64,000 nt of DNA from Rhizobium hidalgonense (GTDB taxonomy: Bacteria; Pseudomonadota; Alphaproteobacteria; Rhizobiales; Rhizobiaceae), in assembly GCF_002914525.1 (NCBI RefSeq), contig NZ_LODW01000048.1, forward strand, positions 124,001 through 188,000, in the 5' to 3' direction. How positions within the stretch are numbered: the stretch's first letter is position 1; each line of letters begins with the position of its first letter. This document shows, in pieces, positions 16,597 to 25,579 of the stretch. Below the pieces are notes generated by a model. It was not told where the DNA came from, ran no database searches, and saw only the letters and a program-made list of their open reading frames with translations. A program made the position numbers and the translations under genes.

Positions 16597-17775
16597 TTAC
16601 TCCGGCTTCTTGGCGTCGCCGGACGCGACTTCGCCGCTACGCCACTCTTCCGGCGCGACCTTGGCACCCGGCTGCAGTTTCTGCACACCGTCGACGACGA
16701 GGCGCTCGCCCGCGGACAGGCCGCTTTCGACCACCCATTCATTGCCGGAGGATTGACCGAGCTCGACGTCGCGCGGCTGCGCCACATCTCCCTGCTCGAC
16801 GACATAGACCTGCGCCTTGCCGTCGGCCGCGCGGATGACGGCGCGTTGCGGGATGAGGATCGCCTTCTCGCGGACGGCCTGTTCGATGCGGACCCTGATG
16901 TAAAGGCCCGGCAGCAGATCACCCTTCGGATTGGGGAATTCGCCGCGCAGGGTGACCTGCCCCGTCGTCGCATCGACGCTGGCACTGCTGAAGAGCAGCT
17001 TTCCGGACTGACCGTAGACCGTGCCGTCGTCGAAGATCAGCTTGATGTCGGCTTTGCCTGGTTCCGTCGAGGCGAGGCTGCCGTTCTCGACCGCCCGCTT
17101 CAGCGCCAGCAGATCGCCGGAGGATTGGGTGAAGTCGGCATAGACGGGGTCGATCTGCTGGATCATCGCCAGCGCATCGCCGGCATCGGCGGTCACCAGT
17201 GCGCCCTCGGTTACCAGCGCACCGCCGATGATGCCTGAGATCGGCGCCCGGACTTCGGTATAGCCGAGATTGATCTTCGCCTCGTCGAGTGCTGCCTGCG
17301 CCAGCGCCACATCGGCATCGGCCTGGGCAAGGGCGACGGCCGCCGTATCATATTCGATACCGCTTGCGACATCGCGGTCGCGCAGCGACTTCTGGCGGTC
17401 GAGCTGCAGCCGGGCGTTGGTCTGCGTCGCCTTGGCGCGCTCGAGGCTTGCCTCGGCGCTTGCGACGCGAACCCGAAACAGCGCCGGATCGATCCGGTAG
17501 AGCACGTCACCCTGGTGAACGAGACTGCCCTGCTCGAAGACCCGCTCCTGCAGGATGCCGGAAACCCTGGCCCGCACCTCCGAAACCCGCGTCGCGGCAA
17601 TGCGGCCGGGCAATTCGCTGACAACGGGCACCGGACGCGCATTAAGCGTCAGGACGCTGACGGCGGCCGGCGGCATCGCGCCGCCTTCCTGAGCGTAAGC
17701 CGGCAGGCCGGCGGCGACGATCAGCGCCAGCGTTAGCGCGCAACGCAATGATTTCGTGTGAAAAAGCATGTTCAT
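16597..17775 (-). CDS. RND efflux periplasmic adaptor (membrane fusion protein)
   Basis: The adaptor links the RND pump to an outer-membrane channel. It has a signal peptide ending near AYAQ. A biotinyl-lipoyl-like part follows (PGRIAATRVSEVRARVSG, then LVHQGDVLYRID), with an alpha-helical hairpin at ~100-165 and the beta-barrel segment VRAPISGIIG. The frame also opens at 17814, but AGGAAGG lies just before the ATGs at 17775 and 17769, and the signal peptide fits these; 17775 is given here. A terminator-like hairpin sits in the leader at 17805-17841. It is co-transcribed with the permease and probably repressed by the divergent TetR protein. Confidence 0.92.
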   Translation of the reverse strand: MNMLFHTKSLRCALTLALIVAAGLPAYAQEGGAMPPAAVSVLTLNARPVPVVSELPGRIAATRVSEVRARVSGILQERVFEQGSLVHQGDVLYRIDPALFRVRVASAEASLERAKATQTNARLQLDRQKSLRDRDVASGIEYDTAAVALAQADADVALAQAALDEAKINLGYTEVRAPISGIIGGALVTEGALVTADAGDALAMIQQIDPVYADFTQSSGDLLALKRAVENGSLASTEPGKADIKLIFDDGTVYGQSGKLLFSSASVDATTGQVTLRGEFPNPKGDLLPGLYIRVRIEQAVREKAILIPQRAVIRAADGKAQVYVVEQGDVAQPRDVELGQSSGNEWVVESGLSAGERLVVDGVQKLQPGAKVAPEEWRSGEVASGDAKKPE

Positions 17776-17804
17776 AAGCCTTCCTGATGGTCCCACTGAG
17801 GTCC

Positions 17805-17841
17805 AAAAAAGCACAGCCCGCCGAAATGACGTTCGGCGGGC
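17805..17841 (-). terminator. Terminator-like hairpin in the 5' leader of the efflux operon
   Basis: Read on the minus strand, GCCCGCCGAA pairs perfectly with TTCGGCGGGC (plus coordinates 17832-17841 and 17816-17825) around a 6-base loop. TGTGC and six T (17805-17810) follow. This has the form of an intrinsic terminator but lies between the promoter region and the adaptor start codon, so it could act as an attenuator of the pump operon. Confidence 0.6.
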
Positions 17842-17875
17842 CTCCTGAGCCGACAGGTAATCGATATTTTTTCGA

Positions 17876-17904
17876 TTTTCAAGATACCTACCGGTTGGTA
17901 TGAT
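17876..17904 (+). promoter_or_regulatory. Predicted promoter for the TetR gene
   Basis: TTTTCA at 17876-17881 and TATGAT at 17899-17904 are separated by 17 bases. The -10 hexamer differs from TATAAT at one position. The palindromic operator fills the spacer. Transcription would start near 17911, downstream of the ATG at 17900. Confidence 0.45.
17884..17901. promoter_or_regulatory. Palindromic TetR-type operator
   Basis: ATACCTACCGGTTGGTAT is an 18-bp palindrome with one mismatched pair (positions 6 and 13). Sites of the form TACCnACCGGTnGGTA are common operators of TetR-family repressors of efflux pumps. It lies between the divergent tetR and RND genes and inside the predicted tetR promoter, consistent with repression of both directions. 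Confidence 0.75.
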
Positions 17905-18007
17905 AGTGAAATCACTTCACGAGTTCCCATGGCACTGCGATCCCGAGAGTGATACTGACCTCTTGGGCGCCCTCATCATCAGGCGCCGCGCGAACACGGA
18001 TCACCCA

Positions 18008-18568
18008 TTGATAGATAGCCCCCGGAACAGAAAGAAACAGCCTGATGTTGTACGGCAGGCTCTTCTCGATTGCGCCACGAAACTGGCGCTCGAACATGGT
18101 CTTTCCGCCGTCAGCCTGCAGGCTGTCGCCACTGCTGCCGGCGTGACCAAGGGCGGCCTGTTTCATCATTTTCCCAACAAGCAGGCTCTCATCGAGGCCG
18201 TCTTCGACGGGATGATGGAAAACCTGGATCGCGAGATCGACGAGGAATTGGAAAAGGACGAGGGCGGCCACGGCACATTCACCCGCGCCTATGTCCGCAC
18301 CCTGTTTGCCGACCGCGCGCAAAACAACAGCCCATGGTCGGCGCAGACCATGACCGTGCTTGCCGACCCCTACTCCAAAAGCCTCTGGCACCGATGGATG
18401 AATGACCGCCTCATCAAGCACGCCGCGACCGACACGGGAACCCGGCTCGAAATCGTGCGCCTGGCCGCGGACGGTGCATGGCTTGCCCACGTTCTCAGGC
18501 CCGACGACCATGCGGGTTCCGACGACGCCAGTCTATTGCAGGAACTGATCGAACTCACCGACAGGTGA
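18008..18568 (+). CDS. TetR-family repressor of the RND efflux operon
   Basis: From the TTG at 18008 the protein has 186 residues. It carries a TetR helix-turn-helix (about residues 20-55, with SLQAVATAAGVTKGGLFHHF) and a helical ligand domain behind it. The frame is open back to an ATG at 17900, but that codon overlaps the 18-bp operator and lies upstream of the predicted transcription start. The extra 36 residues also do not resemble a TetR N-terminus. The true start is therefore probably TTG 18008, or TTG 17963. It is divergent from the RND pump and most likely represses pump and self, with pump substrates as inducers. Confidence 0.82.
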   Translation: MIDSPRNRKKQPDVVRQALLDCATKLALEHGLSAVSLQAVATAAGVTKGGLFHHFPNKQALIEAVFDGMMENLDREIDEELEKDEGGHGTFTRAYVRTLFADRAQNNSPWSAQTMTVLADPYSKSLWHRWMNDRLIKHAATDTGTRLEIVRLAADGAWLAHVLRPDDHAGSDDASLLQELIELTDR

Positions 18569-18598
18569 CAATCAGCCGGCTCGTCACTGCCAGGAGGG

Positions 18599-18622
18599 CC
18601 GCGCGTCAAACTGAACGCGCGG
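18599..18622. terminator. Hairpin between convergent genes
   Basis: CCGCGCGT at 18599-18606 pairs with ACGCGCGG at 18615-18622 around 8 bases, in the gap between the convergent tetR and BBE-like genes. There is no T run, so the function is inferred from position. Confidence 0.35.
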
Positions 18623-18653
18623 CGGAGACTTCAACTCGGATATCTCCAGACCC

Positions 18654-20093
18654 TCACGCAGGCCGCACCGCCGCCATCGGCTTCACGTTCTGGTTCATGC
18701 GAAACAGGTTGTTCGGATCGTAGTGCCGCTTGATTTCGGCAAGCCGGGCGTAATTGGCGCCGTAAGCCATTTCGACCCGATCGGACTCATCCTCAGGCAT
18801 GAAGTTGATGTAGGCGGTGCCGACGGCATGCGGCTTGGTTGCCTCAAACAGCTCACGCGCCCAGCCGGTGCAGCTTGCATCCATCCCCGCCTCCCGCCAG
18901 CGCGCATGCACATTCATGACGAAATGCGAGCTGCGCTGCGGAAATGCGGTGGCTTCGATGGGAATGCGGCCGGCAGCACCACCGACATGGCCGACGAATA
19001 TTTCGCATTCCGGCCCCGGCAATTTGCGCACGGCGTCGAGCAGCACCTCGATCGCCGCATCCGAAAGCGAGGCGAAATCCTGGCTCTTCCAGTAGTTGCG
19101 CGCACCTGGCGTCAGCAACGGATCGAATGCCTGCTGCCAGCCGGTGAACGGCACCGGGCCGACGACATCGGCGATCGGTTTTCCGATTGCCCGCAATCTT
19201 TCCGTCGCCTTTTCCCCCGCCGCGATGTCTCCGCAATAGCACATGGCGAGCACCACGATTTCCTTGCCGTGCCATTCGGCCGGCAGGAAGGGCAGCGGCG
19301 GCGCCTGGCGCATCACCACCCAGCAGGTCAGTTCATCGGGTGCCGCTTCCAGCGCCTGCCGATATTCCCTCAACACCTTTTCCGCATCGGCAAAAGGATG
19401 CACCACCAGCCCGGCGAGGACCTCGGTATTGAGCGGGTTGAGCTGAAACTCGAAGGAGGTGACGACGCCGAAATTGCCGCCGCCGCCGCGCAAGGCCCAG
19501 AAGAGGTCCGGCCTTTCCGTCTCGCTCGCCTTGACCAGCTCGCCATCGGCCGTCACCACATCGACCGAGACCAGATTGTCGATCGTCAGCCCAAATTTGC
19601 GGGTCAGCCAGCCGAAGCCGCCGCCGAGCGTCAGGCCGGCGATGCCGGTGGTGGAATTGATGCCGGTCGGCAGCACCAGCCCGAAGGCCAGCGTTTCCTG
19701 GTCGACATCGGCAAGCGTTGCGCCCGGCTCGATCCTGGCGCGGCGTATCTCCGGGTCGACCCGCACCGATTTCATCGCCGACAGGTCGATGACGACGCCG
19801 CCCTCGCAGACGGCGTTGCCGGCAATGCCGTGCCCACCGCCACGCACCGAAACGAGCAGATTATTGTCGCGTGCAAACCGCACGGCGCGCACGACATCGG
19901 CAGCACCGGCGCAACGCGCGATCAGGCCGGGCCGGCGGTCGATCATTGCATTCCAGATCGCCCTAGCCTCGTTGTAATCCATATCCTTGCTGGTCAGGAG
20001 ATTGCCACGAAATCCGGCGGCAAATGCATCGATGGCCACGTCATTGACCATCGTCTGCCCCTTTTGCAGGGTCGTCAGGTTCAAATTGTCCAT
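18654..20093 (-). CDS. FAD-binding oxidoreductase, berberine-bridge-enzyme-like
   Basis: A 479-residue flavoprotein of the PCMH/BBE family. Residues ~55-230 form the FAD-binding domain, with VRGGGHGIAGNAV carrying the His (88) that usually binds FAD covalently and GIAGLTLGGGFGWL. The Cys of bicovalent BBE enzymes is replaced here (NSTTG), so a single covalent link is expected. The C-terminal YDPNNLFRMNQNV is the BBE signature. The ATG at 20093 has GGAGGA six bases upstream and is preferred over 20123. Such enzymes oxidise sugars, alcohols or alkaloid-like compounds; the substrate is not predictable. Confidence 0.87.
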   Translation of the reverse strand: MDNLNLTTLQKGQTMVNDVAIDAFAAGFRGNLLTSKDMDYNEARAIWNAMIDRRPGLIARCAGAADVVRAVRFARDNNLLVSVRGGGHGIAGNAVCEGGVVIDLSAMKSVRVDPEIRRARIEPGATLADVDQETLAFGLVLPTGINSTTGIAGLTLGGGFGWLTRKFGLTIDNLVSVDVVTADGELVKASETERPDLFWALRGGGGNFGVVTSFEFQLNPLNTEVLAGLVVHPFADAEKVLREYRQALEAAPDELTCWVVMRQAPPLPFLPAEWHGKEIVVLAMCYCGDIAAGEKATERLRAIGKPIADVVGPVPFTGWQQAFDPLLTPGARNYWKSQDFASLSDAAIEVLLDAVRKLPGPECEIFVGHVGGAAGRIPIEATAFPQRSSHFVMNVHARWREAGMDASCTGWARELFEATKPHAVGTAYINFMPEDESDRVEMAYGANYARLAEIKRHYDPNNLFRMNQNVKPMAAVRPA

Positions 20094-20223
20094 GATTTCC
20101 TCCATGCGACCGGCGCCCCGCACCGTCGCGGCCGCATCTTGCGCTTGCAGCGGCCGTCAAACAAGTTTTCCAAAGGGATTAGCTAGCCGCGGCCCACGCG
20201 GCGATCCGTCCATTGGCGGTACC

Positions 20224-20263
20224 TGGGATATCCCTCTGCCCGGCAGGGCCGAGGGGTATCCCA
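20224..20263. repeat. 13-bp inverted repeat between divergent genes
   Basis: TGGGATATCCCTC at 20224-20236 and GAGGGGTATCCCA at 20251-20263 form a stem with a single T/C mismatch (G-U in RNA) around a GC-rich 14-base loop. It lies upstream of both the BBE-like gene and the malic enzyme gene. It could be a regulator site or an RNA hairpin; no U run follows. Confidence 0.5.
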
Positions 20264-20371
20264 CGAATGCCCAACTCACGAAAACTTCCCCCATCCCTCA
20301 TTTCCATACTGTCGCCCGTATCCGATTGATGTATGGAGGGAACTCCCAAAAAGACGTGCACGGAGGCGGCA

Positions 20372-22684
20372 ATGGATCACCAGGAAAAATCCAAAACGGA
20401 CAAGAACCTGACGAGCGGCGATCTCGACGAGCAGGCGCTGTTCTTCCATCGCTACCCCCGCCCCGGCAAGCTGGAGATCCAGGCGACCAAGCCGCTCGGC
20501 AACCAGCGCGACCTCGCACTTGCCTATTCCCCCGGCGTCGCCGCCCCCTGCCTTGCCATCCGCGACAATCCGGAAATGGCGGCCGAATATACCTCGCGCG
20601 CCAATCTCGTTGCCGTCATCTCCAACGGCACCGCCGTGCTCGGTCTCGGCAATATCGGTCCGCTGGCCTCCAAACCGGTCATGGAGGGCAAAGCCGTGCT
20701 CTTCAAGAAATTCGCAGGCATCGACGTCTTCGATATCGAAATCGATGCCGCAAGCGTCGACCAGATGGTCTCGACCGTCTCCTCGCTGGAGCCGACCTTC
20801 GGCGGCATCAATCTCGAAGACATCAAGGCGCCGGAATGTTTCGAGGTCGAGCGGCGCCTGCGCGAGAAGATGAAGATCCCCGTCTTCCACGACGACCAGC
20901 ACGGCACGGCGATCATCGTCGCCGCCGCGATCCTCAACGGGCTGGAACTCGCCGGCAAGGCCATCGAAAACGTCAAGATCGTCGCCTCCGGCGCCGGGGC
21001 CGCCGCCCTTGCCTGCCTGAACCTGCTGGTCATTCTTGGAGCAAAACGCGAAAACATCTGGGTGCACGATCTCGAAGGCCTCGTCTATGAGGGCCGCACC
21101 GAGCTGATGGACGAATGGAAATCCGTCTATGCCCAGAAGAGCGACACGCGCACACTGGCCGAAAATATCGGCGGCGCCGACGTCTTCCTCGGCCTGTCGG
21201 CCGCCGGCGTGCTGAAGCCCGAGCTATTGGCGCAGATGGCCGACAAGCCGCTGATCATGGCGCTCGCCAATCCGACGCCGGAGATCATGCCGGATCTTGC
21301 CCGCGCCGCCCGTCCCGACGCGATGATCTGCACCGGCCGCTCGGATTTCGCCAACCAGGTCAACAACGTCCTCTGCTTCCCCTATATCTTCCGCGGCGCG
21401 CTCGATTGCGGCGCCGAGACGATCAATGAGGAAATGAAGATGGCCGCCGTGCGCGCCATCGCCGCGCTGGCCCGCGAAGAACCGTCCGATGTCGCCGCCC
21501 GCGCCTATTCCGGCGAAACCCCGGTCTTCGGCCCGGATTACCTGATCCCCTCGCCCTTCGATCCCCGCCTCATCCTGCGCATTGCGCCTGCGGTCGCCAA
21601 GGCTGCCGAACAGAGCGGCGTGGCGCGCCGCCCGATCCAGGATTTCGACGCCTATCTCGATCAGCTGAACCGCTTCGTCTTCCGCTCCGGCTTCGTCATG
21701 AAGCCGATCTTCACTGCAGCCAAGGCCGCAGAGCGCAAGCGCGTCATCTTCTCCGAAGGGGAGGACGAACGTGTGCTGCGCGCCGCCCAGGTGCTGCTCG
21801 AAGAAGGCCTCGCCGAACCGATCCTGATCGGCCGCCCGCAGGTCATCGAGACGCGCCTGAAGCGCTACGGCCTGCGCATCCGGCCGCTGCAGGATTTCGA
21901 AGTTATCAATCCGGAAGACGATCCGCGCTTCCGCGAATATGTCGATCTCTATTTCTCCCTCGTCGGCCGCCGCGGTGTTATCCCGGAAGCCGCGCGCACC
22001 ATCGTGCGTACCAATACCACCGTCATCGGCGCGCTGGCGCTGAGGCGCGGCGAGGCCGATGCGCTGATCTGCGGCCTGGAAGGCCGCTACGAAAAGCATC
22101 TGCGCGACGTCCGCCAGATCATCGGCAAACGCAAGGATGTCCGCGATTTCTCCGCCCTCAGCCTGATGATCTCGCAGCGCGGCGCCACCTTCTTCACCGA
22201 CACCTACGTCACCTTCAATCCGAGCGCTGAGGAAGTTGCCGAGTCGACGGTGCTGGCGGCCGAGGAAATCCGCCGCTTCGGCATCACCCCGCGTGCTGCG
22301 CTCGTCTCGCATTCCAATTTCGGCTCGCGCGAATCCGAAAGCGCCACGAAGATGCGCAACGCCCTGCAGCTGGTGCGCGACACCGCGCCCGATCTCGAGG
22401 TCGATGGGGAAATGCATGGCGAAAGCGCTATCACCGAAGCGCTGCGAAAACGCGTCATGCCGGATACGACGCTGCACGATGAAGCAAATCTGCTGGTCTT
22501 CCCGAACCTCGACTCCGCCAACATCACGCTTGGTGTGGTGAAGTCGATGACGGACGGCCTGCATGTCGGCCCGATCCTGCTCGGCACCGCCCTTCCCGCC
22601 CACATCCTCGCGCCCTCGGTCACCTCCCGCGGCGTCGTCAACATGGCGGCGCTGGCCGTCGTCGAGGCGTCGCAGCCGGCTTAG
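20372..22684 (+). CDS. maeB: Malic enzyme with C-terminal phosphotransacetylase-like domain
   Basis: A 770-residue hybrid malic enzyme that decarboxylates L-malate to pyruvate with NAD or NADP. Residues ~1-430 are the malic enzyme part: [12 protein letters not shown], the metal region FHDDQHGTA, the dinucleotide-binding [16 protein letters not shown] and LANPTPEI. Residues ~440-770 resemble phosphotransacetylase ([22 protein letters not shown]). In rhizobial Dme and Tme this domain lacks PTA activity and affects oligomer state and acetyl-CoA response. GGAGG five bases before the ATG at 20372 fixes the start. Rhizobia have an NAD (dme) and an NADP (tme) enzyme; sequence reading alone does not settle which this is. 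Dme is needed for C4-dicarboxylate use in bacteroids. Confidence 0.92.
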   Translation: MDHQEKSKTDKNLTSGDLDEQALFFHRYPRPGKLEIQATKPLGNQRDLALAYSPGVAAPCLAIRDNPEMAAEYTSRANLVAVISNGTAVLGLGNIGPLASKPVMEGKAVLFKKFAGIDVFDIEIDAASVDQMVSTVSSLEPTFGGINLEDIKAPECFEVERRLREKMKIPVFHDDQHGTAIIVAAAILNGLELAGKAIENVKIVASGAGAAALACLNLLVILGAKRENIWVHDLEGLVYEGRTELMDEWKSVYAQKSDTRTLAENIGGADVFLGLSAAGVLKPELLAQMADKPLIMALANPTPEIMPDLARAARPDAMICTGRSDFANQVNNVLCFPYIFRGALDCGAETINEEMKMAAVRAIAALAREEPSDVAARAYSGETPVFGPDYLIPSPFDPRLILRIAPAVAKAAEQSGVARRPIQDFDAYLDQLNRFVFRSGFVMKPIFTAAKAAERKRVIFSEGEDERVLRAAQVLLEEGLAEPILIGRPQVIETRLKRYGLRIRPLQDFEVINPEDDPRFREYVDLYFSLVGRRGVIPEAARTIVRTNTTVIGALALRRGEADALICGLEGRYEKHLRDVRQIIGKRKDVRDFSALSLMISQRGATFFTDTYVTFNPSAEEVAESTVLAAEEIRRFGITPRAALVSHSNFGSRESESATKMRNALQLVRDTAPDLEVDGEMHGESAITEALRKRVMPDTTLHDEANLLVFPNLDSANITLGVVKSMTDGLHVGPILLGTALPAHILAPSVTSRGVVNMAALAVVEASQPA

Positions 22685-22699
22685 CCGGCTGCGAACATA

Positions 22700-23226
22700 T
22701 CAGCCACCCGGGATCGACAGGCGCCCATTGTCCGCGAGCACATCCGCGCGTTCGTTGCCGATAATTCCCGAATGGCCCTTGCACCAGGCAATGCTCACCA
22801 GGGCGTTCCGGGATAGCTGAAGATCGACCGCTTTCCAGAGCTCCGCATTGTCGATCGTTCGCCTTCGCCCATTCCCGTTCGGGCTGCTTTTCTTCCAGTC
22901 GTTGTTCTTCCAGATATGTCGCCGGCTGTTGCAGCCTTTGACGGCATAGATGGAATCGGACCAGATGACCGCGCGTTCGCCAGTTGTTTGGCTATTGATC
23001 CACATGGCTGCCTTGAGAACGGCGGTCAATTCCATCGCATTATTGCTGGAATCTTCAACGCCACCGTAATCGGCGGCAATTTCCACCGCATCGCGATAAG
23101 CGACAAACGACCATTCCCGGAACCGGGCTCGTAACAACCGTCCGCGAAGACGTGAAGGCCGTGTTGGGAGCCCGGTGCGCCTGATGCCGGTGCGGAGGAT
23201 CGGATCTCGTCGGGAATGCCTGTCAT
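22700..23226 (-). pseudogene. rnhA: Ribonuclease HI with a -1 frameshift (rnhA-like)
   Basis: RNase HI cleaves RNA in RNA-DNA hybrids. The coding sequence is split between two frames. The N-terminal part (ATG 23226, or GTG 23232) reads into VFADGCYEPGSG, which carries the first catalytic Asp. The rest, from EWSFVAYRDA to the stop at 22700, is one frame away and carries the other acidic residues in NAMELTAVLKA, WSDSIYAVKG and GNERADVLA. Adding one G to the GGG run (plus strand CCC at 23116-23118) restores a 175-residue protein with all four catalytic acids. It is thus either a real frameshift mutation or a base-calling error. The main rnhA of the genome is probably elsewhere. Confidence 0.8.
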
Positions 23227-23376
23227 TTTCACCGGGTCTCGGGCGATTACTGGATAAGGTCGCGAAAATACGCTAGGATTTCATCTGAGCTTATTAAGAG
23301 AAACACGTTAAGGGAAAACGCGCGGCCGGTTGAAGTCGCCAGTGACCCATCGACACTTTCTCATCCGGAACGAGCC

Positions 23377-24474
23377 GTGAAACGCCGAAACCTGTCTCTT
23401 GCGCTTCTTCTTGCCATCGCGGCGCCCGCCGCCGCGCAGACCAGCGTCATCTGCGAGGATCTGCGCGGCCGCCTCGCCGATCTGCCGCGATCGATCGGCA
23501 ACGGCAACGGCCCGGAAGCCCGCCAATATGCCAGCGCCATGGCCGAGCAGAACCTTGAACTGCGCAAGGTTCGCAACGACCTGCGCAGCTACGGCTGCAC
23601 CTCCGGCAGCATGGTGGTGATCGGCGGCGAAAATGCCGATTATTGCGACGAGCTCTCGCAGGCCGAAGCCCGGATGATCGACAATATCCGTTATCTCCAG
23701 GACCGCCGCGCCGAGCTGCGCGCCCAGGGCGGCGGTGATGACGGCGCCCGCCGCGAGTTGATGGCCGCGCTCGACCGCAACGGCTGCAACAGCGAAAACT
23801 TCTATGCGCCCGACGAGCGTAGCGCCAACGACCCCGCTCCGAGCGTCGAGGAACAGGCAATGCGCTCCGATACCTTCATCCCGCTCGGCGGCGGTGGAGA
23901 GGTCGACCCGCGTTACGGCCTGCCGCGGGCCGACATGATGTCGCCTGTCAGCACCATGTGCGTGCGCAGCTGCGACGGTGGTTTCTTTCCGATCAGCTCG
24001 AACGCCACCTCGGTCGATTTCGGCCGCGACGCCGAGACCTGCGCCAAGATGTGCCCCGGCATCGAGACGGAACTCTTCTATCGCGACGTGACGAGTACCG
24101 AGGCCTCGAACATGATCTCGGTTGCAACCGGCACGCCCTACAGCGCCATGAAGAACGCCTTTGCCTACAAGAACCGCACACCTGGCGAAAAGACCTCCTG
24201 CGCCTGCAATCTCACCGCCTATTACGACGAGATGCGCGGCAAGCAGGCGGTGAGCCAACCGCCGCAGCAGGGCTCGATCACCACCATCCACACCAATCCG
24301 CCGGCGAAGGATGCCGCTGCGGCCGCCGCGCCGCAGCCATCGGTTCCGGAACGTCCCTACGACCCCACGAAGAGCAAGGTCCGCCAGGTCGGCCCGCAGT
24401 TCCTCGCCGGCGATCAGGGCTCGATCGACCTCGCCAATCCGGCAACGCCGGGACCGCAGCCGCAACAGCAGTGA
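23377..24474 (+). CDS. DUF2865 secreted protein
   Basis: A 365-residue exported protein with a clear signal peptide (MKRRNLSLALLLAIAAPAAA). It has cysteine-containing conserved blocks: CVRSCDGGFFPIS, CAKMCPGIETELFYRD and TSCACNLTAYYDE. These match what I recall of DUF2865, a family largely restricted to Rhizobiales with no known function. The middle is acidic and low-complexity, and the tail is rich in Pro, Gln and Ala. The even number of cysteines suggests disulfides in the periplasm. No operon partner is apparent; it is convergent with bluB. Confidence 0.8.
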   Translation: MKRRNLSLALLLAIAAPAAAQTSVICEDLRGRLADLPRSIGNGNGPEARQYASAMAEQNLELRKVRNDLRSYGCTSGSMVVIGGENADYCDELSQAEARMIDNIRYLQDRRAELRAQGGGDDGARRELMAALDRNGCNSENFYAPDERSANDPAPSVEEQAMRSDTFIPLGGGGEVDPRYGLPRADMMSPVSTMCVRSCDGGFFPISSNATSVDFGRDAETCAKMCPGIETELFYRDVTSTEASNMISVATGTPYSAMKNAFAYKNRTPGEKTSCACNLTAYYDEMRGKQAVSQPPQQGSITTIHTNPPAKDAAAAAAPQPSVPERPYDPTKSKVRQVGPQFLAGDQGSIDLANPATPGPQPQQQ

Positions 24475-24504
24475 TTGGCCGAGCCGGGTTCGAAGCGACG
24501 CCGT

Positions 24505-25435
<931 letters not shown>

Positions 25436-25579
25436 GCTGCGGCAAGGCCGCTCCGATGGCGCAGTCGAAAGCGAAGCGCAATAATGAGCTCACCCCGCCC
25501 CGCGTCGGTTTGAAGCAGCTCGGCAAACCCCTTCATCGATCGTTTCTATGGCCTTATCATCGCCGACGGCGTATGGACG

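Noticed and set aside
17900..18007. Start of the TetR gene at ATG 17900
   Set aside because: The codon lies inside the palindromic operator and upstream of the predicted transcription start, and the extra residues are unlike TetR proteins.
21224..22603. A 459-residue minus-strand ORF
   Set aside because: It is a shadow of the malic enzyme C-terminal domain on the other strand.
23105..23125. Programmed -1 frameshifting in rnhA
   Set aside because: The site lacks a canonical X XXY YYZ slippery heptamer and no stimulatory structure is evident. A one-base deletion or base-call error is simpler, though not excluded.
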